A stretch of 64,000 nucleotides of DNA, from assembly GCF_002933875.1 (NCBI RefSeq), contig NZ_BFAV01000157.1, forward strand, positions 62,001 through 126,000, written 5' to 3'. This stretch comes from Desulfocucumis palustris (GTDB lineage: Bacteria; Bacillota; Desulfotomaculia; Desulfotomaculales; Desulfocucumaceae). Below, one piece after another: positions 1-8,485 of the stretch. Position 1 is the stretch's first letter, and every line of letters begins with the position of its first letter. The position numbers and the translations under genes are program-made. The notes beneath the pieces were generated by a model that was not told the DNA's origin, did no database searches, and was given only the letters and a program-made list of their open reading frames with translations.

Positions 1-455
1 TTACCGGCAGTCGCCTTTTATTTCTAATGTTGTTTGCCGGAGCTATGGGAGGTCTGCTGGGAGGGTATATTTCAGACCTTGTGGGGAGGAAGCCCGTTAT
101 TGTCGGCTCACTGGTGGCGGCCAGCCCACTGTTTTACCTCTACCTTAACACCGGCGGCGTCATTAGCTACCTGCTGCTGGCCCTGGCCGGAGCCTGCTTG
201 CTGGCGTCTTTTTCAGTGACCGTGGTTGTTGCCCAGGAAGTCATCAGTAAAAATGCAGCCATGGCATCGGGCCTGATGCTGGGTTTCGGCATCGGTATCG
301 GCGGGCTGGGGGTTGGACTGGTGGGATTGCTGGCGGAGCATATGGGCATCGTTTATGCCATTCATTTGCTGATCTGGCTGCCTCTTGCGGCGGGGTTGCT
401 TGGCCTTGGTATTAAAGGAAAGAAAATGGCCGTGACTCCTTCCGTCAACAGTTAA
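1..455 (+). CDS. MFS transporter, C-terminal part (gene enters from the left)
   Basis: The open frame runs in from before base 1 (first whole codon at base 3) and stops at 455, so only about 150 C-terminal residues are seen. They are mostly hydrophobic, with about four membrane segments. An inter-helix loop reads GGYISDLVGRKPV, the MFS loop signature, and a later segment (ASGLMLGFGIGIGGLG) resembles the fosmidomycin-resistance branch of the MFS. It is therefore probably an inner-membrane efflux permease of the Fsr type. The substrate cannot be told from this fragment. No downstream gene is close enough to be an obvious operon partner. Confidence 0.8.
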   Translation, partial: TGSRLLFLMLFAGAMGGLLGGYISDLVGRKPVIVGSLVAASPLFYLYLNTGGVISYLLLALAGACLLASFSVTVVVAQEVISKNAAMASGLMLGFGIGIGGLGVGLVGLLAEHMGIVYAIHLLIWLPLAAGLLGLGIKGKKMAVTPSVNS

Positions 456-860
456 GGAAAAATAGGGCTCTCCGGCAATATTGCTTTTATCATGAGCAGT
501 CCAATAAGACGCCGCCCAGGAAACATGCCCTGGAAGCCCTGGCTGCTGATGCGGCAGGTTTATTACCCCGGCTTGATTAAAGCCAGAAAAACTTGTTTCT
601 CCCAGATTTTTTGCGCCTGCAGGTAATGTAGCCTGGAGGTCTTTTATTTTCTGCAGTAGTTCTATAGGGCAGGTTGATTGTTGCTGAGAAGCTATCAAGA
701 AGTAGGCGGAAGCCGGTTAAGCAGGCATGGTATAGACTTTGTCAATCAACTTTTTGTTAAAAATGCGACATTAGCAGTCGCTCCTTTTCAGGGTGGCATG
801 CCGAATATTTTGGAATTTACCAAGGCATAATATTATCCAATAACTCTTGGAGGATTTACT
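456..860. other. intergenic region before the DUF3231 gene
   Basis: This 405-base stretch has no convincing gene; the longer open frame on the other strand overlaps the MFS gene and has no recognisable composition. A GAATATT (803-809) and a CATAATAT (826-833), 16 bases apart, loosely resemble the -35/-10 pair of a mother-cell sporulation sigma factor. The spacing is one or two bases longer than usual for sigma-E, so this is only a suggestion. A clear GGAGG sits just before the start codon at 861. Confidence 0.3.
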
Positions 861-1877
861 ATGAATATATTCGGTAAGAATATTTTTAAAAAGCTTTTAC
901 CTTTTGAACAAGCGACGTCAAAAAAACCACTGACCGCCGGTGAGGTCTATTACTTATGGGAAAGTCTTACCGGAACCTATAAACTTATAACAATAGCTGA
1001 AATGTATCTTATGAACACCGAAGACCCTGAGCTGCATGCATACCTGAAAGCTTTAACATCGGGAGCCTTCCTATTCAGAGTGAGTGAGCTGGAAAATGTC
1101 TTGAAGGGAGAGGGCTTTACCGTTCCACCACGCCCATCTTCTAAAACGCTGCAAGGTTCTCCCGGGTCAGGCCAGGAAGTAAAACTTACCGACCGGGAAG
1201 TTATTAAAAACCTTGTTGGTCTTGCTCAGACATACGTTATGTTTTTCGTCCGGGCTGTCACGGTATCTACCAATGATTCCGTAAGAAAACTATTTAAGGA
1301 TTTGCTAGGTGAAACAATAGAAGTATATAAAATGGCCTTGGGACTGGGGAAAAGCAGAAATGTATTCGATCCTCCCCCGCCAGCCACAGCAAGAAAAGAC
1401 AGCTTGAACATGTATGAGGTTGGAGTAATTTGGGATGAACTGACAGGAAGGCACTCAAGCCAGGTCAATATGGAGACATATTTAGCCAGCACCAAAGACA
1501 CACAACTCAATAACCTTATAAGTTGGGGACTGAAAGAAATAGTTATGCCCCAGATGGAGAGGCTTGAAACCATTCTAAAAAAAGAAGGATTAACCATTCC
1601 CCCTAGGCCAGTCATTAGAACAAATCAATATACACCGGGGCAGCTCAACAAAATAAGGGCAAGCGATGATGAATTATTAGGCGTTCTTACAATCGCCTTC
1701 CAATCAGCCGTTAACCTGCATGCACGGGCACTGTCGGTATCCCTTAGGGATGATATTCTGGAACTTTTTGAAGGTTTTCTATATAAGGAATTGGAAGCTT
1801 ACGACAAAACCATTGATTTATCAAAATTAAGGCTGACACTTGATAACCCTCCAGTAGTCAGTTCTTTGAGGATTTAA
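861..1877 (+). CDS. DUF3231 family protein (two-repeat, spore-former type)
   Basis: The product is 338 residues and consists of two similar halves of about 165 residues (roughly 20-180 and 190-335). Each half begins with a helix like LTAGEVYYLWESLTG / LNMYEVGVIWDELTG and contains a KKEGLTIPPRP-type element, which is the DUF3231 pattern. The family is common in Bacillus and spore-forming Clostridia and is thought to form all-helical, ferritin-like bundles; its biochemical role is not known. There is no signal peptide or membrane segment. The start is supported by GGAGG six bases upstream. It stands alone: the preceding gene is 400 bases away and the next gene is on the other strand. Confidence 0.8.
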   Translation: MNIFGKNIFKKLLPFEQATSKKPLTAGEVYYLWESLTGTYKLITIAEMYLMNTEDPELHAYLKALTSGAFLFRVSELENVLKGEGFTVPPRPSSKTLQGSPGSGQEVKLTDREVIKNLVGLAQTYVMFFVRAVTVSTNDSVRKLFKDLLGETIEVYKMALGLGKSRNVFDPPPPATARKDSLNMYEVGVIWDELTGRHSSQVNMETYLASTKDTQLNNLISWGLKEIVMPQMERLETILKKEGLTIPPRPVIRTNQYTPGQLNKIRASDDELLGVLTIAFQSAVNLHARALSVSLRDDILELFEGFLYKELEAYDKTIDLSKLRLTLDNPPVVSSLRI

Positions 1878-2044
1878 TCTATTTATTAAGGTAGTTCGGC
1901 TAACGGAGTGGTAAGTTTGGATTCATTTATTGTACACTACAAATAAAATGCCGCCTTTTCAAACCCGGGCATGTCCCAATGCTTAAAGAGTAATGCAAGA
2001 CCCTAACGCGGCGGATCGGAAAACGCCGCTGGTGTGATAATATC

Positions 2045-3673
2045 TTATATCTTAAAATTGCCTACTGCGTCCTGGAGTTTCTCAGCTATCCTTGCCAGCT
2101 CTTGAGATGAGCTGGATTGCTGTTGAACGGTGGATGTTATTTGTTGAATTGTGGAGGCTAAATGCTGAGTATCATCACTGGCCCGAAGTGCCCCTTTGCT
2201 TATATTATTTAATAATTCTGCACTTTGGATTATCTGCTCTTGGATTTTGTTTAAGGCAGTAGCGGCTTGATGGGAAATTTCAGCTCCTTCTTTAACTTCA
2301 GCAATACTTTGGTCCATTTTGTGAGTGGAGTTTTCCATTTGAGCTTTAATATCCAGTATAATAGTAGCTATGTCCTTGGTAAATTTTGATGATTGCTCAG
2401 CCAATTTTCCAACCTCATCAGCTACCACTGCAAAACCACGGCCATGTTCCCCTGCTCTGGCAGCTTCGATAGCAGCATTTAATGCCAATAGGTTAGTTTG
2501 AGCGGCTATAGCGGAAATCATATCGACAACTTTTCCGATCTGTTGAGAATGATTATCCAATTCTTTAATTGAGAAAGCCATTTCATGGGCAACAGTTTGA
2601 ATTATATTCATTTTTTCTTCAACACGTTGTACTGCATTATTCCCTTCATGGGCGGATTCTTTAGCCTGTTCCTGGACATCAGCTGTATGGTTGGCACTAG
2701 AAGCACTTTGTAGTGCCAATTCAGCAACGTGTTGTGTAGTGCTTGATAACTCTTCAATTGTTGCAGCAATTTCTTCGTCAGTTGCTGATATTTCTTCGCT
2801 ATGAACAGTAAGAGTATTTGATGTTTCTACGATATTGGCGATTAAGTTCTTTAATTTTTCGTTCATATTATTTAATAAGTTAGCTATTTGTCCAAATTCA
2901 TCAGTGGAATTAAGTTCCAGCTTCCCTCTGAAATCACCCTCAGCATATTTTAATACTTCGGCGGTAATTAGTTGCAAGGGTTTTTTAATGGATTTGCGTG
3001 TAATAAAGGTGCAAATAATGTGAACAAGCACCAACAGTATTGAACCTAAAATAATATTTAAAATTATTTGTTTTGTTTTTTGAGCGCTAACTATATTTTC
3101 CACATCATCCAGGTATACCCCGGTTCCAACTACCCATTTCCAGGGTTCAAATAGTTTAGTGTAACCAAGTTTAGGATATTCTTTATTGTCACCTATCTTA
3201 ACAAACCAGTAGCGGTAGTAAAAACCGTCATTCTTATTGTTAAGAGCTCCTGTAACAAAGTCTTTCACAATAAGTTGTCCTTGACTGTCCTTTGTATCAC
3301 CCCTATATTTGCCCGATGTCTCCGGTTTAGGGGGTAATATTACGTTAATCATGTCGGTAGTATCAATCCAAACATAATTATTGTCTTGGTAGCGCAAGGA
3401 TTCTATAGCCTCTTTGGCTTTTTCCTGAGCATCGTTTGTACTGAGTAGTCCCTTGCTTTCTAATTCATAATAGTGGGCAATTATGGAAGTACTGCTTTCT
3501 ACAATTCCTTTAATCTGAGATTTTTTTTCATTATAAATGGCTTTCTCAAGATCAGATGAATTAAAATAGGTGGACAGTGCCAAATATACTACCATGGATA
3601 AAGTGAACACTAGCAGAAACTTTTGTCCGAGGTTTAACCTCAATTTTATTACCCCCCTTGGTAAATCTTTCAT
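2045..3673 (-). CDS. methyl-accepting chemotaxis protein with Cache sensor
   Basis: This 542-residue chemoreceptor has a first membrane helix at about 17-37, an extracytoplasmic single-Cache domain at about 45-195 ([18 protein letters not shown], then a [13 protein letters not shown] end), a second membrane helix at about 203-223, a HAMP domain, and a full MCP signalling domain with the conserved hairpin tip ([20 protein letters not shown]). Cache domains of this type usually bind small organic acids or amino acids; the ligand here is unknown. The C-terminus (DAVGNFKI) has no pentapeptide tether, unlike the two receptors in the che operon. The gene is monocistronic, in AT-richer surroundings. 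Confidence 0.93.
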   Translation of the reverse strand: MKDLPRGVIKLRLNLGQKFLLVFTLSMVVYLALSTYFNSSDLEKAIYNEKKSQIKGIVESSTSIIAHYYELESKGLLSTNDAQEKAKEAIESLRYQDNNYVWIDTTDMINVILPPKPETSGKYRGDTKDSQGQLIVKDFVTGALNNKNDGFYYRYWFVKIGDNKEYPKLGYTKLFEPWKWVVGTGVYLDDVENIVSAQKTKQIILNIILGSILLVLVHIICTFITRKSIKKPLQLITAEVLKYAEGDFRGKLELNSTDEFGQIANLLNNMNEKLKNLIANIVETSNTLTVHSEEISATDEEIAATIEELSSTTQHVAELALQSASSANHTADVQEQAKESAHEGNNAVQRVEEKMNIIQTVAHEMAFSIKELDNHSQQIGKVVDMISAIAAQTNLLALNAAIEAARAGEHGRGFAVVADEVGKLAEQSSKFTKDIATIILDIKAQMENSTHKMDQSIAEVKEGAEISHQAATALNKIQEQIIQSAELLNNISKGALRASDDTQHLASTIQQITSTVQQQSSSSQELARIAEKLQDAVGNFKI

Positions 3674-4211
3674 AATTTATTGTAACATCTAATAAATATT
3701 AAAATATAAATACGTTGTTAAAAAATGATTAAATTAGGCTAAAATTATCTGAAATTGTCGTAATATTTATAGATAAGTGTAAAAGCCTATTATTACAACC
3801 TGTGCTCTAATTTTTTTCCTGCAGCTAAATTTACTGGAGGTTTTTTTATTTTTGGTGTTTGCAGAGGAAGAAGCCATTTTAAAAACATATTTTCGAAAAG
3901 GAAATACTTAATGTACATTTCATCAAATATAACGTGACACAGTTGGTTTAATTAAATGGAAGTAAAAAATATTCTTATATCAATACAAAATTTCTTTTAA
4001 CCGAAAAATTATAAAACACCTGTTGCGTCAGGCAACGGGTGTTTTGCGCTGTTAAATAGCTTTTTTCAGCTAAAAAAACGTAATGCAATTGGGTTTATAT
4101 TTCAATAATATATTGTTTGCTTATTATCACCCAAAACCTGGAATATCCCTTGTTTCAACAAAATTACATCACTATTATGATTGTTTGTATGCTGGAATTT
4201 ATCCGCCGCCC
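3674..4211. other. AT-rich intergenic region with one hairpin
   Basis: About 540 bases without a convincing gene lie between the chemoreceptor promoter side and the terminator of the next minus-strand group. The only structure seen is an inverted repeat at 4013-4045: arms of 13 bases around GTCAG, one G-T pair, ending in TTTT on the plus strand and followed by a T-rich run on the minus strand. It may be a terminator or a degraded element. The promoter of the chemoreceptor gene must lie at the left edge, but no clear -10/-35 pair stands out in such AT-rich DNA. Confidence 0.5.
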
Positions 4212-4257
4212 CAAAAAATAAAAAACGGCAGAGGGGGCTTTTCCAGCCCCTTCTGCC
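4212..4257 (-). terminator. intrinsic terminator of the PadR-flavoprotein-membrane protein group
   Basis: A GC-rich stem (GGCAGA..GGGGCT / AGCCCC..TCTGCC, 4227-4257) is followed on the minus strand by a long T run (4226-4212). It lies downstream of the minus-strand membrane protein gene. Confidence 0.8.
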
Positions 4258-4341
4258 ATACGAAGCGTCCTGAATTATGGAAAATTTGCCATACGGCTCC
4301 CCTGTGCTTATTCCCGGGTTTTGGCTAAAGGCAAGGCCGGC

Positions 4342-4929
4342 TCAGTCACAGCTTGCAGCTCCATGGGTAGGATACCACTTTTGGAACCAGATGGTGAATA
4401 TAATAGCCGGTACCAGCAGCAGGTGGCGAACCAGCATCCACTGGAAAGCCTGCGCCGGGGTAAAATGTCCCGCCAGGGCCGCCACCGCCTGGAGCAGGTA
4501 GATTCCACCCCATACCGCCGTGATGATGGCGTTGGTCTTGATGAAGACATGATTGCTCCACAGCGCCGGATGAAAATGCCACTTGATATAATCTCCGGTA
4601 AGCGGCATGGACTTTGCCAGGGTGCCCATCCACAGTCCGCTCAGCACCAGCGAGCCGACCACATCGCCGTAAACTGTGAAGAAACCGCTGCCAAGCACTG
4701 TCAGCAGACCGGCCAGGGCAAAATAAAACATCGTTCCCGTCTCCATCCAGGTCGGGCTTCCGTAGCCCCTGCGGTAACCCCACAGCAGCACCCCGAGCAA
4801 CAGGGGAATTCCCATTTTGGCCGGTGTACCCAGGCTGTGATTATTCACGGTGGACCAATGGACAATCCAGGGCACAAAAGCCATTTTCAGCCAGATTATC
4901 CCCGGCAAGCGGACCGGCCCGCGCTGCAC
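4342..4929 (-). CDS. predicted integral membrane protein, unknown function
   Basis: The product is 195 residues with about five hydrophobic helices (around 40-60, 68-95, 120-160 and 165-185) and several conserved-looking aromatic/His positions between them (e.g. YIKWHFHPALWSNHVFIK). I do not recognise the family. The start is a GTG at 4929; the frame is closed upstream by a stop, and a weak GGAAG precedes the start. It begins about 45 bases after the flavoprotein stop and ends just before a strong terminator, so it is very likely co-transcribed with the flavoprotein and possibly with the PadR regulator. A membrane partner for the flavoprotein is possible but not shown. Confidence 0.6.
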   Translation of the reverse strand: MQRGPVRLPGIIWLKMAFVPWIVHWSTVNNHSLGTPAKMGIPLLLGVLLWGYRRGYGSPTWMETGTMFYFALAGLLTVLGSGFFTVYGDVVGSLVLSGLWMGTLAKSMPLTGDYIKWHFHPALWSNHVFIKTNAIITAVWGGIYLLQAVAALAGHFTPAQAFQWMLVRHLLLVPAIIFTIWFQKWYPTHGAASCD

Positions 4930-4974
4930 GGCATCTTCCGGTGAAGGGCCCGCAACCGGACCGCCGGCGGAATT

Positions 4975-6114
4975 TCAAAGGGCGGTGTCATTCTTCCCTG
5001 AAAAAAGTTCACTCATGCGCAGCAGTAACCCCAGGTCTCCATCGGTGCGGTAAAGCCCCTTCATAAAGGCGGTCTGCCCGCTCAGTTCGCCCCGGGCGAT
5101 CTGCAGCCAGACCTCCGAGGGAGAGTGGACGGTAAGGGCCGGCTCCGGCACAGTACCCCGGTGGGCCGTACACCGGCCACCGGCCATGCGCAGCACATAC
5201 TCTCCCGGCTCCTGTCCGGTAACAATAAATTGTATATCGGCCCGCAGGCTCCCGGCGGCCCGGGGGTTGAACATCGCCGCCTGTCCTGTAACCGCCTCCT
5301 GGAACGTCTCCGGCTTTCCAGCACCGGCCGGCGGCGGGGGCAGCGCCGGCGAAAGCGTCCCCGCCGGGGCGTCGCCGGTCGCGGCAACAGGCCCCGGCTG
5401 CCTGTCGATGGCGCTGTCCCAGTGGGCATTGGCCATGCGGCAAAAAAACTCCGGATCGTCCACCAGGCTTCTGTCCAGCACCTCCTGTGTTTCAGGCAAG
5501 ATGCGGCCGCTTTCCATAAACTCCACTCCAGCCCGGCGGGAAGCATCAATGTACCACTGAATACTCTCCCGCAATTCCGGAACTTTTAACAATTCACCAC
5601 CGGCGCACAGAATGGTGGCGGACAGTTCCATGTCGGGACCGGAAGTATAACAGCGAAAGGTCTCAAGAAGGCCTGAAAAGTGGTGGCGCTCCGGAAAGCC
5701 GCAGTTTGATATCAGCACCACTTTTTTGGGCCAGGCGCCCTGGTGCCGCATCGGGTGGATGTACTGGCCGCCGCGTTTTATGATGTGCGGCATTAATAAA
5801 GGTATTACCCGGTCCATAAAGTCCTTCATCAAACCGCTTACGGTGAATATGTAAAGAGGCGTGGCATAAACAATGACATCCGCCTGGCGGACCTTCTCCA
5901 GCAGCCCGGGCACATCGTCTTTATGGATGCAGACCCCCGGTGTTTTAGTCCAGCAGGTGAAGCATCCGGTACAGTGATTAATTTTTTTGTTTCTAAGGTA
6001 GATTGTCTCGGTCTCCGCCCCCGCCCCGCGGGCTCCCTCCAGAAAAGGCTGCAGGATGCGATCCGTGTTGCTGTTCTCCCCCCTGGGACTGCCGTTGACA
6101 GCCAGTATTTTCAC
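4975..6114 (-). CDS. NADPH-dependent FMN reductase-like flavoprotein with C-terminal SCP2-like domain
   Basis: Residues 1-230 form a flavodoxin-like fold of the iron-sulfur flavoprotein / NADPH-dependent FMN reductase kind: the FMN phosphate loop NGSPRGENSNT at 8-18, then CTGCFTCWTKTPGVC with several cysteines at about 48-62, and the second FMN loop ATPLYIFTVSG. After a Pro/Ala-rich linker (about 240-265) comes a roughly 100-residue segment resembling an SCP2 sterol-carrier domain (FIVTGQEPGEYVLRMAGG..., GLYRTDGDLGLLLRMSELF). The fusion suggests electron transfer coupled to binding a hydrophobic ligand; this is inference. The start is a GTG with GGAGGTAAT upstream. It lies about 50 bases downstream of the PadR gene in the same direction, suggesting PadR control. 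Confidence 0.78.
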   Translation of the reverse strand: MKILAVNGSPRGENSNTDRILQPFLEGARGAGAETETIYLRNKKINHCTGCFTCWTKTPGVCIHKDDVPGLLEKVRQADVIVYATPLYIFTVSGLMKDFMDRVIPLLMPHIIKRGGQYIHPMRHQGAWPKKVVLISNCGFPERHHFSGLLETFRCYTSGPDMELSATILCAGGELLKVPELRESIQWYIDASRRAGVEFMESGRILPETQEVLDRSLVDDPEFFCRMANAHWDSAIDRQPGPVAATGDAPAGTLSPALPPPPAGAGKPETFQEAVTGQAAMFNPRAAGSLRADIQFIVTGQEPGEYVLRMAGGRCTAHRGTVPEPALTVHSPSEVWLQIARGELSGQTAFMKGLYRTDGDLGLLLRMSELFSGKNDTAL

Positions 6115-6163
6115 TTTAATTACCTCCTTTTTTTGGGGTCGCCGCCCCTTTTAATAATGTTTT

Positions 6164-6712
6164 CTAACTGTAAAGCTCGACCTTTGCAATGGCCTCCTCA
6201 AGCCACTCTATCCATGCCTTTTTGCTTTTGATGCCGGCCTCAAGGGTCAGTCCCCAGAACAAACCCTCCCGCTTGAAGCCGGTGTCTTCAATGCTTTGCT
6301 GTAATCCCTCCCGGGCCCGGTCCTCCAAAATGGCCAGCAGATTACAGTGCAGTTCCAGTTCCTGGCGCAACTGGGCCAAAATTTCCTCTTTTTCCAGACT
6401 CCCGCCAAAGAAGACTTTAACAAGAAAAGCCTGGCGCACCGGCGGCGGATCCATTGGTTCACGCAGCCACCGGTGCAATTCTTCACACCCGGCACCGGTG
6501 ATATGGTAAACTTTGCGGTTGGGCCGGCTCTCCTGGTATTCAACCTCCATTGTCAGCAGGCCCTCTTTTTCCATCTGGCCCAGGGTGGGATAAATCTGGC
6601 TGAGGTTGGCATTCCAAAAATAATGGACCGACCGGTCAAAACACTGCTTCAGTTCGTAACCGGTCATGCCTTTATAGTTCAAGAAACCCAGCAGGGCATG
6701 TTTCAGCGACAT
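6164..6712 (-). CDS. PadR family transcriptional regulator
   Basis: This 182-residue protein begins with the PadR winged-helix domain (MSLKHALLGFLNYKGMTGYELKQCFDRS, then NLSQIYPTLGQMEKEGLLT and RKVYHITGAGCEELHRWL, residues 1-85) and continues with the C-terminal helical dimerisation domain (VirR/PadR type-2). Regulators of this group usually repress a neighbouring transporter or detoxification gene in response to aromatic or lipophilic compounds. Its likely targets are itself and the downstream flavoprotein and membrane protein. The upstream DNA (6715-6800) is AT-rich with several overlapping TATATA runs, fitting a promoter with an autoregulatory site, but I could not define an operator. Confidence 0.9.
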   Translation of the reverse strand: MSLKHALLGFLNYKGMTGYELKQCFDRSVHYFWNANLSQIYPTLGQMEKEGLLTMEVEYQESRPNRKVYHITGAGCEELHRWLREPMDPPPVRQAFLVKVFFGGSLEKEEILAQLRQELELHCNLLAILEDRAREGLQQSIEDTGFKREGLFWGLTLEAGIKSKKAWIEWLEEAIAKVELYS

Positions 6713-6887
6713 GTTCAGTATCCTTTCTGCGATTTATTCGGCGTTTTAGCCATATACAAATATTAATATATATAACCTTTTATATATATAATAACTATTT
6801 TATTACTGATGTCAATAGGGTGTGATAATCCCGGAAAAAAATAAAAAGCCCGGCTCCCCGGGCATTTGGCCGCCATTTCAGCGGCAC

Positions 6888-6953
6888 TTAGGGGTCAGGC
6901 TTGCGTTATTGCATATTTTAAAAAATATGCAATAACGCAAGCCTGACCCCTAA
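6888..6953. repeat. 66-bp near-perfect palindrome (32-bp arms)
   Basis: The arms 6888-6919 and 6922-6953 are exact reverse complements around a 2-base AA centre; each arm begins TTAGGGGTCAGGCTTGCG. It ends three bases before the stop codon of the preceding minus-strand gene. The motif GGGGTCAGGC recurs at 11380-11389, so it may belong to a dispersed repeat family. As RNA it would form a very stable hairpin at the 3' end of the bza operon transcript, and it could act as a terminator or RNA stabiliser. Confidence 0.9.
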
Positions 6954-6955
6954 CT

Positions 6956-8485
6956 TTACATGTTATCGATCTCTTGCTCCGCTATAAAAACAAAATCTTC
7001 TATTTCCCCCGGCGAAAATTGTTTTCCGGTCTCCAACTGATGCAAAGTATCGGCAAAGCATTTTATCAGGCTACGGTTTAATTTGGCGTAAATAGCCCGG
7101 GCGCTTTTTGGCTCTTCTGCCTTTCCGCTCCAAATTCCTTCCATCTTTACAAAAAGATAATTGGTGATTCCGCTCATAATTTGTGCCAGCGCCGCCACCC
7201 GCGGGTTGGCAAAACCAGCCGTTCCTTCATAGGTGGTGGAAAGAAGTTGCAAACGCCCCTCCTCCTGAAGCTTGTGATAAGCCCGGGTGCCCTGCAGTAT
7301 GATTTGCGGGTGGTAAAGCACATTGGCGGTAATGGGCAAATCCCCCAGCAAATCATTCCTTTGCAAAAATTCAAAATTTATGCGAAGGTCCTCCAGGGTG
7401 GAGTCCGGCTCAAACATGATAAAACCCACGTTGGGCTCTATCCCGTGCCGCCGGAGAATCTTCAGGGCCTTTTCATTTTGGGCCACGGTGGTCATTTTGT
7501 TCAGCCGTTTCAGCGACTCATCCCTGCCGCTCTCCAGGCCCACCAGTATGTTGCGCAAACCGGCTTCCGCCAGGGCTTCAATGGTTTGCTGGTGGATATC
7601 GTTCACCCGGGCCTCGATGCCGAATCGAATGCCGCGCTCCTTTAAAAGACCGGCCAGCCTGAGCGCCCGTTCCTGGCCCTGCCTGCCGGGACCGAAAAAG
7701 TTGGGGTCCACAAAATAGAAGTCCCTTTTCCCGAATTCAGCCATCAACAGGTCAATCTCCGCCGTAATATTCTCCGGGCTGCGCCCCCTCCACCGGGAAG
7801 GCCCGGGGGTTGTCACCTTGCCGCGGCCGGTGTGTTCCCTTTCCATATAATAGGAGTTGATGTAACAAAAAGCGCATCCCCCGTAGCATCCCCGGCTGCC
7901 TTCTATATTAATTTCAGGCAAACCCAGCATGGCTTTGGTACGAAGGGGGAAAGGCAGCAGCTCCGGGTCCGCCAGAGGCTCCCGGCGCCGGGCCAGGATA
8001 TTGCCGGAGCCGTCCCGCCGGGCCAGCCCGGAAATCCCCTGGAGCGCAGTCCCGGGACAGGACTTCTCCGCCAGCCGGGCGAAAGTGTATTCCGGCTCGC
8101 CCAGAATTATGGCGTCAACGGCCCGGCAGTGCCGTAATATTTCCTCGTAGGCAAAGGTGGGATAAAACCCGTAAGCAATGATCAGGGGAGCGCTCCCCTC
8201 ATTTTTAATATCTTCAAGAAATACAAAAAGTTCCTGGTCCCGGCCCCACTGATATACCATGTGGACGCCCAGGATATCCGGGCCGAAGTCCTTTATCTGC
8301 CGGCGAATTTGCTCATAAGAGAGACCGTCCAGATACCCCTCCACAATTGCGGCCTCATGTCCCACGGCTGCCAGCATCCCGGCGGCATAACCGCTAATGA
8401 GGCAAGAGGACAACGGGGTATTGGCAATGTCATTGCAGCGGCCCCGGGCAATTTTTCGCGGATGCTCCAACAAAAGAATTTTCAT
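6956..8485 (-). CDS. bzaE: B12-binding-domain radical SAM protein, probable BzaE (last step to dimethylbenzimidazole)
   Basis: The product is 509 residues. An N-terminal cobalamin-binding-like Rossmann domain (1-150) precedes a radical SAM core with Cys200, Cys204 and Cys207 (CX3CX2C, reading GCYGGCAFC), then a helical C-terminal part. The gene overlaps the preceding radical SAM gene by four bases. It is last in an operon ordered cobT - methyltransferase - radical SAM - radical SAM, which matches the cobT-bzaC-bzaD-bzaE order of the anaerobic lower-ligand operon described in Eubacterium limosum. BzaE converts 5-methoxy-6-methylbenzimidazole to 5,6-dimethylbenzimidazole. The bzaE assignment rests on gene order and domain type; it could be exchanged with the bzaD call. 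Confidence 0.7.
   Translation of the reverse strand: MKILLLEHPRKIARGRCNDIANTPLSSCLISGYAAGMLAAVGHEAAIVEGYLDGLSYEQIRRQIKDFGPDILGVHMVYQWGRDQELFVFLEDIKNEGSAPLIIAYGFYPTFAYEEILRHCRAVDAIILGEPEYTFARLAEKSCPGTALQGISGLARRDGSGNILARRREPLADPELLPFPLRTKAMLGLPEINIEGSRGCYGGCAFCYINSYYMEREHTGRGKVTTPGPSRWRGRSPENITAEIDLLMAEFGKRDFYFVDPNFFGPGRQGQERALRLAGLLKERGIRFGIEARVNDIHQQTIEALAEAGLRNILVGLESGRDESLKRLNKMTTVAQNEKALKILRRHGIEPNVGFIMFEPDSTLEDLRINFEFLQRNDLLGDLPITANVLYHPQIILQGTRAYHKLQEEGRLQLLSTTYEGTAGFANPRVAALAQIMSGITNYLFVKMEGIWSGKAEEPKSARAIYAKLNRSLIKCFADTLHQLETGKQFSPGEIEDFVFIAEQEIDNM

Noticed and set aside
213-698. Minus-strand open frame of about 160 residues overlapping the MFS gene and the following gap
   Set aside because: Half of it is antisense to the clear MFS coding sequence, and the product has no recognisable domain or plausible composition.
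4013-4045. Hairpin considered as part of a CRISPR array or insertion-sequence end
   Set aside because: Only a single copy is present, with no regularly spaced repeats and no transposase nearby.
4321-4944. Plus-strand frame of about 200 residues opposite the membrane protein at 4342
   Set aside because: It is antisense to a frame with well-formed membrane helices and is rich in Gln/His/Arg, typical of a shadow of GC-rich coding DNA.
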